Below are positions 52,584 through 61,215 of a stretch of 64,000 nucleotides of DNA, in pieces. This DNA comes from Paraburkholderia sp. BCC1886 (GTDB taxonomy: Bacteria > Pseudomonadota > Gammaproteobacteria > Burkholderiales > Burkholderiaceae): positions 422,531 to 486,530 of the forward strand of contig NZ_CAAJGK010000074.1 in NCBI RefSeq assembly GCF_900996245.1. Direction: 5' to 3'. The stretch's first letter is position 1. Every line of letters begins with the position of its first letter. The notes under the pieces were generated by a model. That model saw only the letters and a program-made list of their open reading frames with translations. It ran no database searches and had not been told where the DNA came from. A program made the translations under genes and the position numbers.

Positions 52584-54701
52584 ATGACATCGAAAAATCG
52601 CCGTGATTTTCTGCGCTCCGCCGCGCACGCAGCCGGTTCAGCCACCGCGTTGAGCCTGCTGCCTCTGGGCATCCGCAACGCCCTCGCCCTTCCCGCCAAC
52701 AACCGGACGGGCACGATCCACGACGTCGAACATATCGTGATCCTGATGCAGGAGAACCGCTCGTTCGACCATTACTTCGGCACGCTCAAGGGTGTTCGCG
52801 GTTTCGGCGACACGCGCGCGATCAACCTGCCCACCGGCAAGTCCGTGTGGCACCAGCCGCTCGCGGCCGGTCTCGGCGAAGTGCTGCCGTTTCATCCCAC
52901 CGCACCGAATCTCGGACTGCAGTTCCTGCAGGATCTGGCGCACGACTGGGGCACCACGCACTCGGCATGGAATGGCGGCCGCTACGATCAATGGGTGCCC
53001 TCCAAAGGCACCACGACGATGGCGTACCTCACGCGCGACGACATTCCGTTTCACTATCAACTCGCCGACGCGTTCACGATTTGCGATGCGTATCACAGCT
53101 CGCTAATGGGCCCGACCGATCCGAACCGCTACTACATGTGGACCGGTTGGGTCGGCAACGACGGAAGCGGCGGCGGCCCCGTCATCGACAATTCCGAACT
53201 CGGTTACGGCTGGACCACCTACCCCGAAGTGCTGCAAAACGCGGGCATCTCGTGGAAGATCTATCAGGACATGGGCACCGGGCTCGACGCCAATGGCTCG
53301 TGGGGCTGGACGCAGAATCCGTATATCGGCAATTACGGCGACAACTCGCTGCTGTACTTCAATCAGTATCGCAACGCGCAGCCGGGCAATCCGCTTTACG
53401 ATAACGCCCGCGTCGGCACCAACGCGGCGCAAGGCGACGGCTACTTCGACATTCTCAAGCGCGACGTCGCCAACAACACGCTGCCGCAGGTCTCGTGGAT
53501 CGTCGCGCCGGAAGCGTATTCGGAACATCCGAACTGGCCGTCGAACTACGGCGCGTGGTACATCGATCAGGTCCTGCAGATTCTCACGTCGAATCCCGAT
53601 GTCTGGAGCAAGACCGTTCTGCTCATCAACTACGACGAGAACGACGGCTTCTTCGACCATATGGCGCCGCCGTTCGCGCCGGCTTCGAGCGCGAATGGTC
53701 TGTCGACCGTCGATGTCGGCAACGAAATTTTTCCGGGCAACGCGACCACGCCGGCCGCGCCCTACGGACTGGGCGTGCGCGTGCCGATGCTGGTGGTGTC
53801 GCCGTGGTCGAAAGGCGGCTATGTGTGCTCGCAACTGTTCGACCATACGTCGGTGATCCGCTTTATCGAAAAGCGTTTCGGCGAACATCACGATCTCGCC
53901 GATTCGAATATCACGCCGTGGCGCCGTGCGGTCTGTGGCGACCTCACCTCGGCGTTCAACTTCAAAACGCCGAACGACGCCGTGCCGGCGCTGCCGGCCA
54001 CGAGCGGCTATGCGCCGCCCGATCAGAACCGTCACGCCGACTACGTGCCGCTGCCGCCGCTCGTGCAGGCCGTGCCTAAGCAGGAGCCCGGCGTGCGCCT
54101 CGCACGCGCGCTGCCGTACGAACTGTTCGTGCGTGTGCAGAGCGAGGGCGCGGGTCATCCACTGACATTGCGCTTCGTGAACACCGGTGACGCGGGCGCG
54201 GCGTTCCTCGTTTATACCGCGCACAGTCTGGATGCGCCGCGCACCTATACCGTCGAAGCGGGCAAGCGTTTGCAGGACACGATGCCTTTGAATATCGACG
54301 GCTCGTACGACTTCACCGTGTATGGTCCGAACGGTTTTCTACGCCGCTTCGCCGGCAAGCCGGCAGCGCGTAGCGGCTGGCTCGGTCTCGGCGCGGAAAG
54401 CGCGCATCCGGAAGCGAGCGAGGGCTATGACGTGGCCAACGGCAATCTGCAACTGCGGCTCGACAACTCGGGCAGCGCGCGTTGCCAGTTCACGATCGTC
54501 AATGCGTACGACCCGGGCAATGTCATCCGGCATGCGGTGCGCGGAGGCGACGCCGAGCAACTGTACCTGGATTTGCGCAATGCACACGGTTGGTACGACC
54601 TGAGCATCAGCGTGGACACCGACCCATTGTTCGCGCGCCGTATTGCCGGCCACGTGGAAACCGGCAGGATCAGCACGAGCGATCCGGCGCTGGGTTCCTG
54701 A
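52584..54701 (+). CDS. Phosphocholine-specific phospholipase C, Tat-exported (second copy)
   Basis: 705 residues. The Tat signal (KNRRDFLRSAAHAAGSATALSLLP) has R-R-D-F-L. The phosphoesterase core repeats the family blocks: IVILMQENRSFDHYFGTLKGVRGFGD, FTICDAYHSSLMGPTDPNRYYMWTG, WSKTVLLINYDENDGFFDHMAPP and FDHTSVIRFIEKRFGEHHDLADSNITPWRRAVCGDLTSAF. Two C-terminal DUF756 domains end the protein. Compared with the copy at 49858 the central loops differ, so substrate preference may differ. Promoter-sized gaps before both lipoprotein-phospholipase pairs suggest separate control. Confidence 0.93.
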   Translation: MTSKNRRDFLRSAAHAAGSATALSLLPLGIRNALALPANNRTGTIHDVEHIVILMQENRSFDHYFGTLKGVRGFGDTRAINLPTGKSVWHQPLAAGLGEVLPFHPTAPNLGLQFLQDLAHDWGTTHSAWNGGRYDQWVPSKGTTTMAYLTRDDIPFHYQLADAFTICDAYHSSLMGPTDPNRYYMWTGWVGNDGSGGGPVIDNSELGYGWTTYPEVLQNAGISWKIYQDMGTGLDANGSWGWTQNPYIGNYGDNSLLYFNQYRNAQPGNPLYDNARVGTNAAQGDGYFDILKRDVANNTLPQVSWIVAPEAYSEHPNWPSNYGAWYIDQVLQILTSNPDVWSKTVLLINYDENDGFFDHMAPPFAPASSANGLSTVDVGNEIFPGNATTPAAPYGLGVRVPMLVVSPWSKGGYVCSQLFDHTSVIRFIEKRFGEHHDLADSNITPWRRAVCGDLTSAFNFKTPNDAVPALPATSGYAPPDQNRHADYVPLPPLVQAVPKQEPGVRLARALPYELFVRVQSEGAGHPLTLRFVNTGDAGAAFLVYTAHSLDAPRTYTVEAGKRLQDTMPLNIDGSYDFTVYGPNGFLRRFAGKPAARSGWLGLGAESAHPEASEGYDVANGNLQLRLDNSGSARCQFTIVNAYDPGNVIRHAVRGGDAEQLYLDLRNAHGWYDLSISVDTDPLFARRIAGHVETGRISTSDPALGS

Positions 54702-54714
54702 TACGCGGCTGGGG

Positions 54715-56004
54715 TTACGCGGCCACGGCCGCTGTCATGGCGGCCCGCTCGCGGGCCTTCTCCTCGATCGTCTGCACGATGAACTCCGCATCGCGCGCGA
54801 CGCCGGAGAAGCGCCCCGAGCCCCACGTATGCAGCCATGGCAGGCCGACGAAGTACAGACCGTCGATCGGCGTCACGCCGCGCGTGTGCGCCGGGTACCC
54901 GCGTCCGTTGAAAACGGGTGCATCGAGCCAGCTAAAGTCCGGCGTGAAGCCAATGCACCAGACGATGGCCGCAATACCGCTCTCCTCCAGACCGAGCGCC
55001 GTGCGCTCTTCGGCGGGCCGCCACAGCGCTTCGTAGGCGGAGCCTGCGGGCGCCTCGATACCCTGCTTCTCGATGAAGCGGTCGATGCTGGTGTTGATGC
55101 CGTTATAGGTCGCGTCGGCGGAATCGAGAGCGGCCGCGAGCGTCGGTGCAAAACGGAATTGCCCGTCACGCAGATCGTCGAGCCGGCCATACAGTTCCAT
55201 GCCCTCTGCAGCAAAACGGCGCAGGTCGATATCGCGCCCGCCGTCACGGCCCGTCACATAGTGATTCGTGTTGTCGCGTACGCCTTCGCGCAGCGGATGC
55301 TTTTCGACGGGCATGTCGTAATACTGCATATCGGCGAGCCAGTCGACCACGTCGCGCCCCCGATAAAAGCGTGCGCAACGCGGCGCCTCGCCCACTGCCA
55401 GCACGACCTTGCGTCCGGCCAGATGCAGGTCTTCGGCAATCTGCGCGCCGGATTGCCCCGTGCCCACGACCATCACCGCGCCTTCGGGCAACGCTTGCGG
55501 GTTGCGATACGCGGACGATTGCAGTTGCACGATATGCGCGGGCAGGCGTTCCGCAAGACGCGGCACGATCGGCGTGTGATAGCCGCCCGACGCGACCACC
55601 ACCTGGTCGGCAGTGAAGTCGCCCTGCGTGGTGGACACGGCGTACACGCCGTCTTCGCGCTGCTTCACGCGTTTGACTTCGGCATGCTCCAGCACCGGCG
55701 CATTCACGTGCGCGATGAAGCCGTCGAGATAGTCGATGATCTCGTCTTTCTTCATGAAGCCGTGCGGATCGTCGCCGCGATACGGATAACCCGGCAACGC
55801 GCATTGCCAGTTCGGCGTGACGAGACAGAACGCGTCCCAGCGCTGTTGCCGCCAGGTATGCGTGAGCGTCTGCTTTTCCACGACCAGATGATCGATACCG
55901 GCCTCGCTGAGATAGTAGCTGGCCGACAGCCCCGCCTGGCCGCCACCGATGACGAGCACACTGTAATGCCCGTTCGGGCGCGCATGAGTTGCTGGATTCG
56001 ACAT
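54715..56004 (-). CDS. nitH: Nit1C flavoprotein, MSMEG_0569 family FAD/NADPH oxidoreductase
   Basis: 429 residues. FAD site VLVIGGGQAGLSASYYLSEAG (about 17-37), TWRQQRWDAFCLVTPNWQCALPGYPYRGDDPHGFM after it, and NADPH site VMVVGTGQSGAQIAEDLHLAGRKV give a flavin monooxygenase-like fold. The family is known almost only from Nit1C clusters with nitrilase, where gene sets are required for cyanide assimilation in pseudomonads. Its reaction is not defined; oxidation of a nitrile- or cyanide-derived intermediate is inferred. It is the last gene of the leftward eight-gene operon, 25 bp after the MSMEG_0570 gene. The symbol is by analogy with Pseudomonas. Confidence 0.88.
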   Translation of the reverse strand: MSNPATHARPNGHYSVLVIGGGQAGLSASYYLSEAGIDHLVVEKQTLTHTWRQQRWDAFCLVTPNWQCALPGYPYRGDDPHGFMKKDEIIDYLDGFIAHVNAPVLEHAEVKRVKQREDGVYAVSTTQGDFTADQVVVASGGYHTPIVPRLAERLPAHIVQLQSSAYRNPQALPEGAVMVVGTGQSGAQIAEDLHLAGRKVVLAVGEAPRCARFYRGRDVVDWLADMQYYDMPVEKHPLREGVRDNTNHYVTGRDGGRDIDLRRFAAEGMELYGRLDDLRDGQFRFAPTLAAALDSADATYNGINTSIDRFIEKQGIEAPAGSAYEALWRPAEERTALGLEESGIAAIVWCIGFTPDFSWLDAPVFNGRGYPAHTRGVTPIDGLYFVGLPWLHTWGSGRFSGVARDAEFIVQTIEEKARERAAMTAAVAA

Positions 56005-56029
56005 GATGCGTCCTCTGAAAAATTGGCTG

Positions 56030-56314
56030 CTAGCTGAACTCGATCACCTTGACGGTGGCGTCCGGTCGATCGCGAAAACGCTCCGCGCTGTGCTCGATCT
56101 GCGCGAGCTGGTCCATCGCGGCCGAGCAGGCAAAACCGAATTTCTCGCGCACGCGCTCGGACGCAATGCCGAGCGCCTGCCGCGAACGCGCGACGAAATC
56201 GTCGAGCGGATAGGTTTCGCCGGGCGCGAAGAAATCCTTGATGACGAGCGACGGGGAATAACAATTGGCCTCGTCGCCATCGGGCCATTGAATGCGAAAG
56301 TGCATGACAGGCAT
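56030..56314 (-). CDS. nitG: Nit1C small protein, MSMEG_0570 family
   Basis: 94 residues: MPVMHFRIQWPDGDEANCYSPSLVIKDFF then a helical half ending DATVKVIEFS. It matches the MSMEG_0570 family, annotated as a nitrogen-starvation response protein and confined to Nit1C clusters. No catalytic motif is visible; the size and beta-strand opening suggest an accessory or subunit. It lies 9 bp after the glycosyltransferase gene, inside the operon. The symbol is by analogy and less certain than for the nitrilase. Confidence 0.85.
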   Translation of the reverse strand: MPVMHFRIQWPDGDEANCYSPSLVIKDFFAPGETYPLDDFVARSRQALGIASERVREKFGFACSAAMDQLAQIEHSAERFRDRPDATVKVIEFS

Positions 56315-56323
56315 CGCGAATCC

Positions 56324-57502
56324 TCAATCGATGGATAACAGGGGACGCTTCGCGACGAACTCGCGATACGCGTCGAGATGAAGCCGCGCACTCGCGGACC
56401 AGCTAAAGCGCGACAGTAGCGCCGGCACGGCGTGGTCGAAATCGATACCGCTATCCGGGCGCAACGCGCGCAGCAACGCGTCGGCTATCGACGCCACGTC
56501 GGTGGGGTCGGCCCAGCAACAGGTCGTGTCGTCGAGATACTCGTCGAACGGCGCGATGGCCGACGCGACGACAGGCGTGCCGCTCGCAAGCGCTTCCAGC
56601 ACGACGAGGCCGAAGCCTTCGCGTAACGACACCATCGACAGCACGTCGGCACGACGGAACAGCGCGGGCATGACGGCGTCTTCCAGCGGACCGGTTACGA
56701 TCACCGCTTCGTGCGGCCCGGGAGACAGGCCGAGTTGCGCGGCGCGCTCCAGCAAACGGCGCGTATAAGCGTCGTGATCGAGCAGACTCGCGCCGCCCGC
56801 TATGACCAGTTGCGCTTGCGGCAACGTGCGGCGCAAAACAGCGAATGCTTCCAGCAAGGCCAGCGTGTTCTTGCGCGCTTCGATGCCGCCGACCGACAGC
56901 ACGATGGGTCCATCGCCGCGAAGGCCGAGGCGTCGTGCGAGCGCGACGTCCTCCGCATCGGCGTGCTTCGTGAACCGTCGCAAATCGACACCGTTCGACA
57001 CGGTCGCGGCTTCGATACCGTGCGTCGCTTTCATCTCGCGCGTCCAGCTTGCGCTGACACATAGCACCTGGTCCGCGTGTTCGTACGCACGCCGTTGCCA
57101 GCTTGCGAGTTGCGGATGATCGAAACGATCCAGGTGATGCACGGTCCGCACAAAACCGTGAACGACGCCGCGCGCCTTCAACCCGGCCAACGCGTTCCCA
57201 CTGATGCTGTCCTGCGCATGCAGCACGTCGAAAGCCGCTGCGTCGTGTGCGAGCAAGGCACGCTCGAACGCGTCGATACGCGCCGCCACCATCGCCACCG
57301 TATCGCTTTGCGGCAACGTGATGGGCGCGTACACGAGGCGACACGCCGGCTCGCGAAACAGAGTCTCGCCAGGAACCGCCGGCACGAACACCGTCACATC
57401 GTGACCGAGCGCGCTCAATGCGCTCGCCAGTTCCAGTGTGTGCACCACGCCGCCACGCGGATTGACCGAGTGCGTCAACAAGCCGATTCGCAGCCCGGTC
57501 AT
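56324..57502 (-). CDS. Nit1C glycosyltransferase, MSMEG_0565 family (GT4-like)
   Basis: 392 residues of GT-B fold. The acceptor domain opens LRIGLLTHSVNPRGGVVHTLELASALSALGHDVTVFVP; the donor domain has GPIVLSVGGIEARKNTLALLEAFAVL and the C-terminal VSLREGFGLVVLEALASGTPVVAS with the EX7E motif. The family is tied to Nit1C clusters. What it glycosylates is unknown; making or modifying a small metabolite together with the radical SAM, AIR synthase-like and acetyltransferase proteins is a plausible inference. Its ATG overlaps the stop of the preceding gene by 4 nt (ATGA). Confidence 0.87.
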   Translation of the reverse strand: MTGLRIGLLTHSVNPRGGVVHTLELASALSALGHDVTVFVPAVPGETLFREPACRLVYAPITLPQSDTVAMVAARIDAFERALLAHDAAAFDVLHAQDSISGNALAGLKARGVVHGFVRTVHHLDRFDHPQLASWQRRAYEHADQVLCVSASWTREMKATHGIEAATVSNGVDLRRFTKHADAEDVALARRLGLRGDGPIVLSVGGIEARKNTLALLEAFAVLRRTLPQAQLVIAGGASLLDHDAYTRRLLERAAQLGLSPGPHEAVIVTGPLEDAVMPALFRRADVLSMVSLREGFGLVVLEALASGTPVVASAIAPFDEYLDDTTCCWADPTDVASIADALLRALRPDSGIDFDHAVPALLSRFSWSASARLHLDAYREFVAKRPLLSID

Positions 57503-58497
57503 TGCACACCGCCCGGCGCGACGATAAACGGCTCGCACGAGAAATCCCATAGCAGCGCGGCGTCGCCCTGGCGGTGCACGACCACTTCGCGCGTCGCGTC
57601 CAGCGTGCCGATGACCGAGCAGGCAAGCTCGCGAGAGTCGAACAACGCCTGCACCTTCTGCACGTTCTCTTCACGAACGGAAAGTAGAAAGCCGTAGCTC
57701 GGGAACGCCGTGAGCCATCTTTCCAGCGTGACGCCGTCGGGCTTCGGAATACGGTCGAGGTCGATCCGCGCGCCCACCTTCGAACATTCGAGCAGCATCA
57801 GCGCGGTGCCGAGCGTGCCGGCCATGCTGATGTCTTTCGCCGCATCGCAAAGACCGCTTTCTGCCAGATGCGGCAACAGTTCGAGATCGGCACGCAAGCG
57901 CCCGGGCGGTGCATTCACCGAGGCATTCCAGAACGGATACGGCTCTTCGAATCGGCCACGCAAATCGACGGCCATCATCAGCCTATCGCCGGGTCTGGCG
58001 TTGAAGCTGGACAGCAACGCATTCGCGCGGCCGACGATGGACACCGCCAGTTGCGCCGCGTCGCTACGCGTATTCGTATGACCGCCGACGATCGGCACGC
58101 CATACGCGACGGACGCCGCCGCCATGCCGGCCAGCACTTCCTGTGCGGCGTCGATGCCGGAACTCCACAACGCATCGACGACTGCGAGCGGCCGCCCGCC
58201 CATCGCGTAGATGTCGCTCACATTGACCATTACGCTGCTGTAACCAGCGAACCAAGGGATCGCGCTGACGAAGTCGCTGACCATGCCTTCGATCGCGAAC
58301 AGCAGATAACCCGTGCCATCCGCGAGCGCCGCGCAATCGAGCGCCGCGCAGTCGTCACCGAGCGCGACCGCCTGATCAAGATCGCGCGACCCCCGCGGCA
58401 GATGCCGCGCGAGCGACGACACCACGTCGACGATATCGGTCTTATGGCGAAACCCGCGGCTTTCGCGCAAGCCCGCTACGAGATCGGCGACGCTCAT
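57499..58497 (-). CDS. nitF: Nit1C AIR synthase-like protein, Sll0787 family
   Basis: 332 residues. AIR-synthase (PurM/ThiL/HypE superfamily) ATP-binding fold with VALGDDCAALDCAALADGTGYLLFAIEGM, MVNVSDIYAMGGRPLAVVDALW, PIVGGHTNTRSDAAQLAVSIVG and AAKDISMAGTLGTALMLLECS. Superfamily members phosphorylate or cyclise amides with ATP. Found in the same context as other Nit1C genes; the reaction is unknown. The start overlaps the acetyltransferase stop (ATGA) and its own stop overlaps the glycosyltransferase start, indicating tight translational coupling. The long in-frame upstream extension lies in the acetyltransferase gene and was rejected. Confidence 0.9.
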   Translation of the reverse strand: MSVADLVAGLRESRGFRHKTDIVDVVSSLARHLPRGSRDLDQAVALGDDCAALDCAALADGTGYLLFAIEGMVSDFVSAIPWFAGYSSVMVNVSDIYAMGGRPLAVVDALWSSGIDAAQEVLAGMAAASVAYGVPIVGGHTNTRSDAAQLAVSIVGRANALLSSFNARPGDRLMMAVDLRGRFEEPYPFWNASVNAPPGRLRADLELLPHLAESGLCDAAKDISMAGTLGTALMLLECSKVGARIDLDRIPKPDGVTLERWLTAFPSYGFLLSVREENVQKVQALFDSRELACSVIGTLDATREVVVHRQGDAALLWDFSCEPFIVAPGGVQ

Positions 58498-59096
58498 GCA
58501 ACGCTCCTTGCCGGCGTCGCGACGTGCTGGACCCGCGTAACGAATCCGGACAAGGGCGTGACACACGGCGGATACCGGTCCAGTTGCGCCTGCATCAGAT
58601 GATGCGGCCGGCCGAGCAGGCTTTCTTCGGCGAGCGCATCCCAATGCAGCGCCCGAAACAGCGGCACGTTCTGACTCTGCACGTGCGCGAGAAACGTTTC
58701 GCAGCCGAGCGCATGGGCGCTGCTCACCGCGAGACGGATCAGCGTCGCGCCAATCTTGCCGTGCCGGCGGAAGGCCGCATGCACCGCGAGCCGCGAACCG
58801 AACCACTGGTGAGGGCCGCGTTCGTCGCGATGAATGCGTACCGTGCCCACCACCTGTTCCGGCATGCCGGCCACACAACTCACGGCCACCAGTTGCTGCG
58901 CGTGCCGGTCGATGTCGTCGCGATCGTCGCCGACGAAAATGCCCTGCTCGATGCAGAACACCGCGCGGCGCAGCTTATACGCTTCGTCCGCTTCCCAGTC
59001 CAGCGTCGTCCACTTGATGCGGAACTCGCTCGGCGCATACGCCGCGAAAGCGACTTCGCCATCGAGCGCTACCCCTGCAATCGCTTCGCCGAACAT
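58494..59096 (-). CDS. nitE: Nit1C GNAT acetyltransferase, MSMEG_0567 family
   Basis: 200 residues. GNAT fold: KLRRAVFCIEQGIF (strand 1/helix 1), QVVGTVRIHRDERGPHQWFGSRLAVHAAFRRHGKIGATLIRLAVSSAHALGCETFLAHVQSQNVPLFRALHW with the acetyl-CoA loop RRHGKIG. The N-terminus (MFGEAIAGVALDGEVAFAAYAPSEFRIKW) and C-terminal tail are specific to the MSMEG_0567 branch. It presumably acetylates an amine in the Nit1C pathway; the substrate is unknown. Two bases separate its ATG from the radical SAM stop. Confidence 0.9.
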   Translation of the reverse strand: MFGEAIAGVALDGEVAFAAYAPSEFRIKWTTLDWEADEAYKLRRAVFCIEQGIFVGDDRDDIDRHAQQLVAVSCVAGMPEQVVGTVRIHRDERGPHQWFGSRLAVHAAFRRHGKIGATLIRLAVSSAHALGCETFLAHVQSQNVPLFRALHWDALAEESLLGRPHHLMQAQLDRYPPCVTPLSGFVTRVQHVATPARSVA

Positions 59097-59098
59097 GG

Positions 59099-60211
59099 TC
59101 ACACCTCGTACGAAGACAGTGACGAACACGCGCCGCATTTACCGCAGCCCGCCTTGATATCGCTCGAACGCATGGCCGCGGCATTCAGCATGGCGCCGAG
59201 CGGCTGCAAGACCGACTTCATGAACTCCGGCGTCGGCGCCGGATGGCTTTCGAGTGGCGTGCCGCTAATCGGCACGAACGGCACGACGAACGGGTACACG
59301 CCGAGCTCGATCAGTTCACGCGACATCGTCAGGATGGCTTCCGCGGTGTCGCCGAGACCCGCGAGGATATAGGTGCTGACCTGAGCGCGCCCGAATACCG
59401 CGACCGCCGCCCTGAATGCTTCCATGTAGCGCGCAAGCGGCACACTCGCCTTGCCCGGCATGATGCGTTCGCGCAGCGCCGGGGTCACCACTTCCAGATG
59501 CATGCCCAGCGTGTCGATGCCGCTCGCCTTCATGCGGGCGAACCAGCGGTCGTCGTCGGGCGGCTCGCATTGCGCCTGGATCGGCAGGTCGACGGCCGCC
59601 TTGATCGCGAACGCGCTCTCGCACAGAATCTGCGCGCCGCGGTCGGACGTGGCCGGTGTGCCGGTGGTCAGCACCATGTGCTTCACGCCGTCGAGCAGCA
59701 CCGCCGCGCGCGCCACTTCGGCCAGCTGTTCGGGCGTCTTGCGGGCGATCGTGCGTCCCGCTGCGAGCGACTGACCGATCGCACAGAACTTGCAGCTCTT
59801 GCGCCGGCTCTCGTAGCGAATGCAGGTTTGCAGCACGGTCGTCGCCAGCACGTCCGAGCTATGCAGCGTCGCGATATGCGAGTACGGCACGCCGTCGAGC
59901 GTCTGCATGCCGTAAAAGCGCGGCGCTTTTGGGAAGCTGATGCTGGCGATCGGAATCGTGCCGCGCAACAGCGCGCTCGCGCCCTGCGCGTCCGGCGTCT
60001 GCGCGACGAACGGCGAATGCCACGCGGTGCTCGTATGCACCGGCACCATGATCGTCACGCCATCGACCGTCACGGCCTTGTGATCCGACGGACCCGCGCC
60101 GCCGCGCCGGCTCGCGGCGCCCGCGTCGGGCGACACCAGCCGCAAACCGGCCGACTGCAATTCAGTCATCAATTGCCGGCTCTCGGCCGACAGGGTCTCG
60201 CTGGAACTCAT
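59099..60211 (-). CDS. nitD: Nit1C radical SAM protein, MSMEG_0568 family
   Basis: 370 residues. The N-terminal third resembles nothing common; the radical SAM core begins near C130 and has C130-x9-C140-x2-C143 (TCIRYESRRKSCKFCAIGQS), spaced more widely than the canonical Cx3Cx2C. Later blocks include MVLTTGTPATSDRGAQILCE, IDTLGMHLEVVTPALRERIMPGKA, YILAGLGDTAEAIL and PFVPISGTPLESH, as in biotin-synthase-like enzymes. A C-terminal CGKCGACS cluster could hold a second Fe-S centre. The reaction is unknown. Its start lies 50 nt inside the nitrilase gene. Confidence 0.9.
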   Translation of the reverse strand: MSSSETLSAESRQLMTELQSAGLRLVSPDAGAASRRGGAGPSDHKAVTVDGVTIMVPVHTSTAWHSPFVAQTPDAQGASALLRGTIPIASISFPKAPRFYGMQTLDGVPYSHIATLHSSDVLATTVLQTCIRYESRRKSCKFCAIGQSLAAGRTIARKTPEQLAEVARAAVLLDGVKHMVLTTGTPATSDRGAQILCESAFAIKAAVDLPIQAQCEPPDDDRWFARMKASGIDTLGMHLEVVTPALRERIMPGKASVPLARYMEAFRAAVAVFGRAQVSTYILAGLGDTAEAILTMSRELIELGVYPFVVPFVPISGTPLESHPAPTPEFMKSVLQPLGAMLNAAAMRSSDIKAGCGKCGACSSLSSYEV

Positions 60212-61196
60212 CGCACTCTCCTAAGGTTGACAGGCCGTCGTGGTTCGACGCCGCGGACCACACGGGCATCGGCGAGACGGTTTCGGCGGGGCGCCGGTTG
60301 ATCGCGAGACTCAGCAATTCGGGCCGCGCGTAGTGGCCGACCGAATCCATCATGCGTTTGCGTTTGGTGATGAGGCTCATGTCCAGATCGGCGATGACCA
60401 TGCCCTCGCCTTCACGCAGCGGCGGCGCCAGGTGCTGGCCTTCCGGCGACACGATCGCGGTGTTGCAGCCGCCGCGCAGCGCCTTTTGCAGATTCGTGTC
60501 GGACGTGATCGACGCGATCTGCGCTTCGCTCAGCCAGCCGGTTGCATTGACCACGAAGCAGCCTGACTCGAGCGCGTGATGGCGGATCGTGACTTCGATC
60601 TGATCCGCGAAGATCGGGCCGACCAGCGAACCCGGAAACTGACTGCAGTGAATTTCTTCGTGCTGCGTCATCAGCGCATAGCGCGCCAGCGGGTTGTAGT
60701 GCTCCCAGCAAGCGAGCGCGCCCACGCGTCCGACGCCCGTATGCGCGACCTTGAGGCCCGCGGCGTCGCCCTGCCCCCAGATCATGCGTTCATGAAAAGT
60801 CGGCGTGATCTTGCGGCGTTTGAGCACGAGCTGACCGTCCACGTCGAAGATCAGCTGCGTGTTGTAGAGGCTGCCGTGATCGCGTTCGTTGACGCCGAGC
60901 ACCACCACCATCCGGTGCAAACGCGCCTGCTCCGCCACCGCCTGCGTGACGGGGCCCGGCACGACCACCGCTTCCTCGTAGAGCTTCATGTGCTCCGCGC
61001 CGGAAGCCACGGGCGCCCGCACGAAAGAAAAGTACGGGTAGTACGGCACGAAGGTTTCGGGAAAGACAATGAGCTGCACGCCTTCGCGTGCCGCCTTGCC
61101 GATGGCCTCGCACACTTTCTCGAGGGTGCCGCCGCTCTTCTCGAAGTCCGGTGCGATCTGGACTGCCGCGGCGCGCACGATGCGTTTGTCGGACAT
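60162..61196 (-). CDS. nitC: Nit1C nitrilase
   Basis: 344 residues with the carbon-nitrogen hydrolase triad: E47 (LIVFPETFVPYYPYF), K129 (LKRRKITPTFHERMIWG) and C163 (GALACWEHYNPLARYALM). It hydrolyses nitriles to carboxylic acid and ammonia; the Nit1C type is linked to growth on cyanide, perhaps through cyanohydrins or aminonitriles. Start ATG at 61196 is preferred over an in-frame GTG nine bases upstream. The gene overlaps the radical SAM gene by 50 nt, an unusually long overlap that extends the nitrilase C-terminus. Second gene of the operon, 19 bp after the MSMEG_0572 gene. Confidence 0.95.
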   Translation of the reverse strand: MSDKRIVRAAAVQIAPDFEKSGGTLEKVCEAIGKAAREGVQLIVFPETFVPYYPYFSFVRAPVASGAEHMKLYEEAVVVPGPVTQAVAEQARLHRMVVVLGVNERDHGSLYNTQLIFDVDGQLVLKRRKITPTFHERMIWGQGDAAGLKVAHTGVGRVGALACWEHYNPLARYALMTQHEEIHCSQFPGSLVGPIFADQIEVTIRHHALESGCFVVNATGWLSEAQIASITSDTNLQKALRGGCNTAIVSPEGQHLAPPLREGEGMVIADLDMSLITKRKRMMDSVGHYARPELLSLAINRRPAETVSPMPVWSAASNHDGLSTLGECDEFQRDPVGREPAIDD

Positions 61197-61215
61197 AGTG
61201 GTCACCGGCCTCGGC

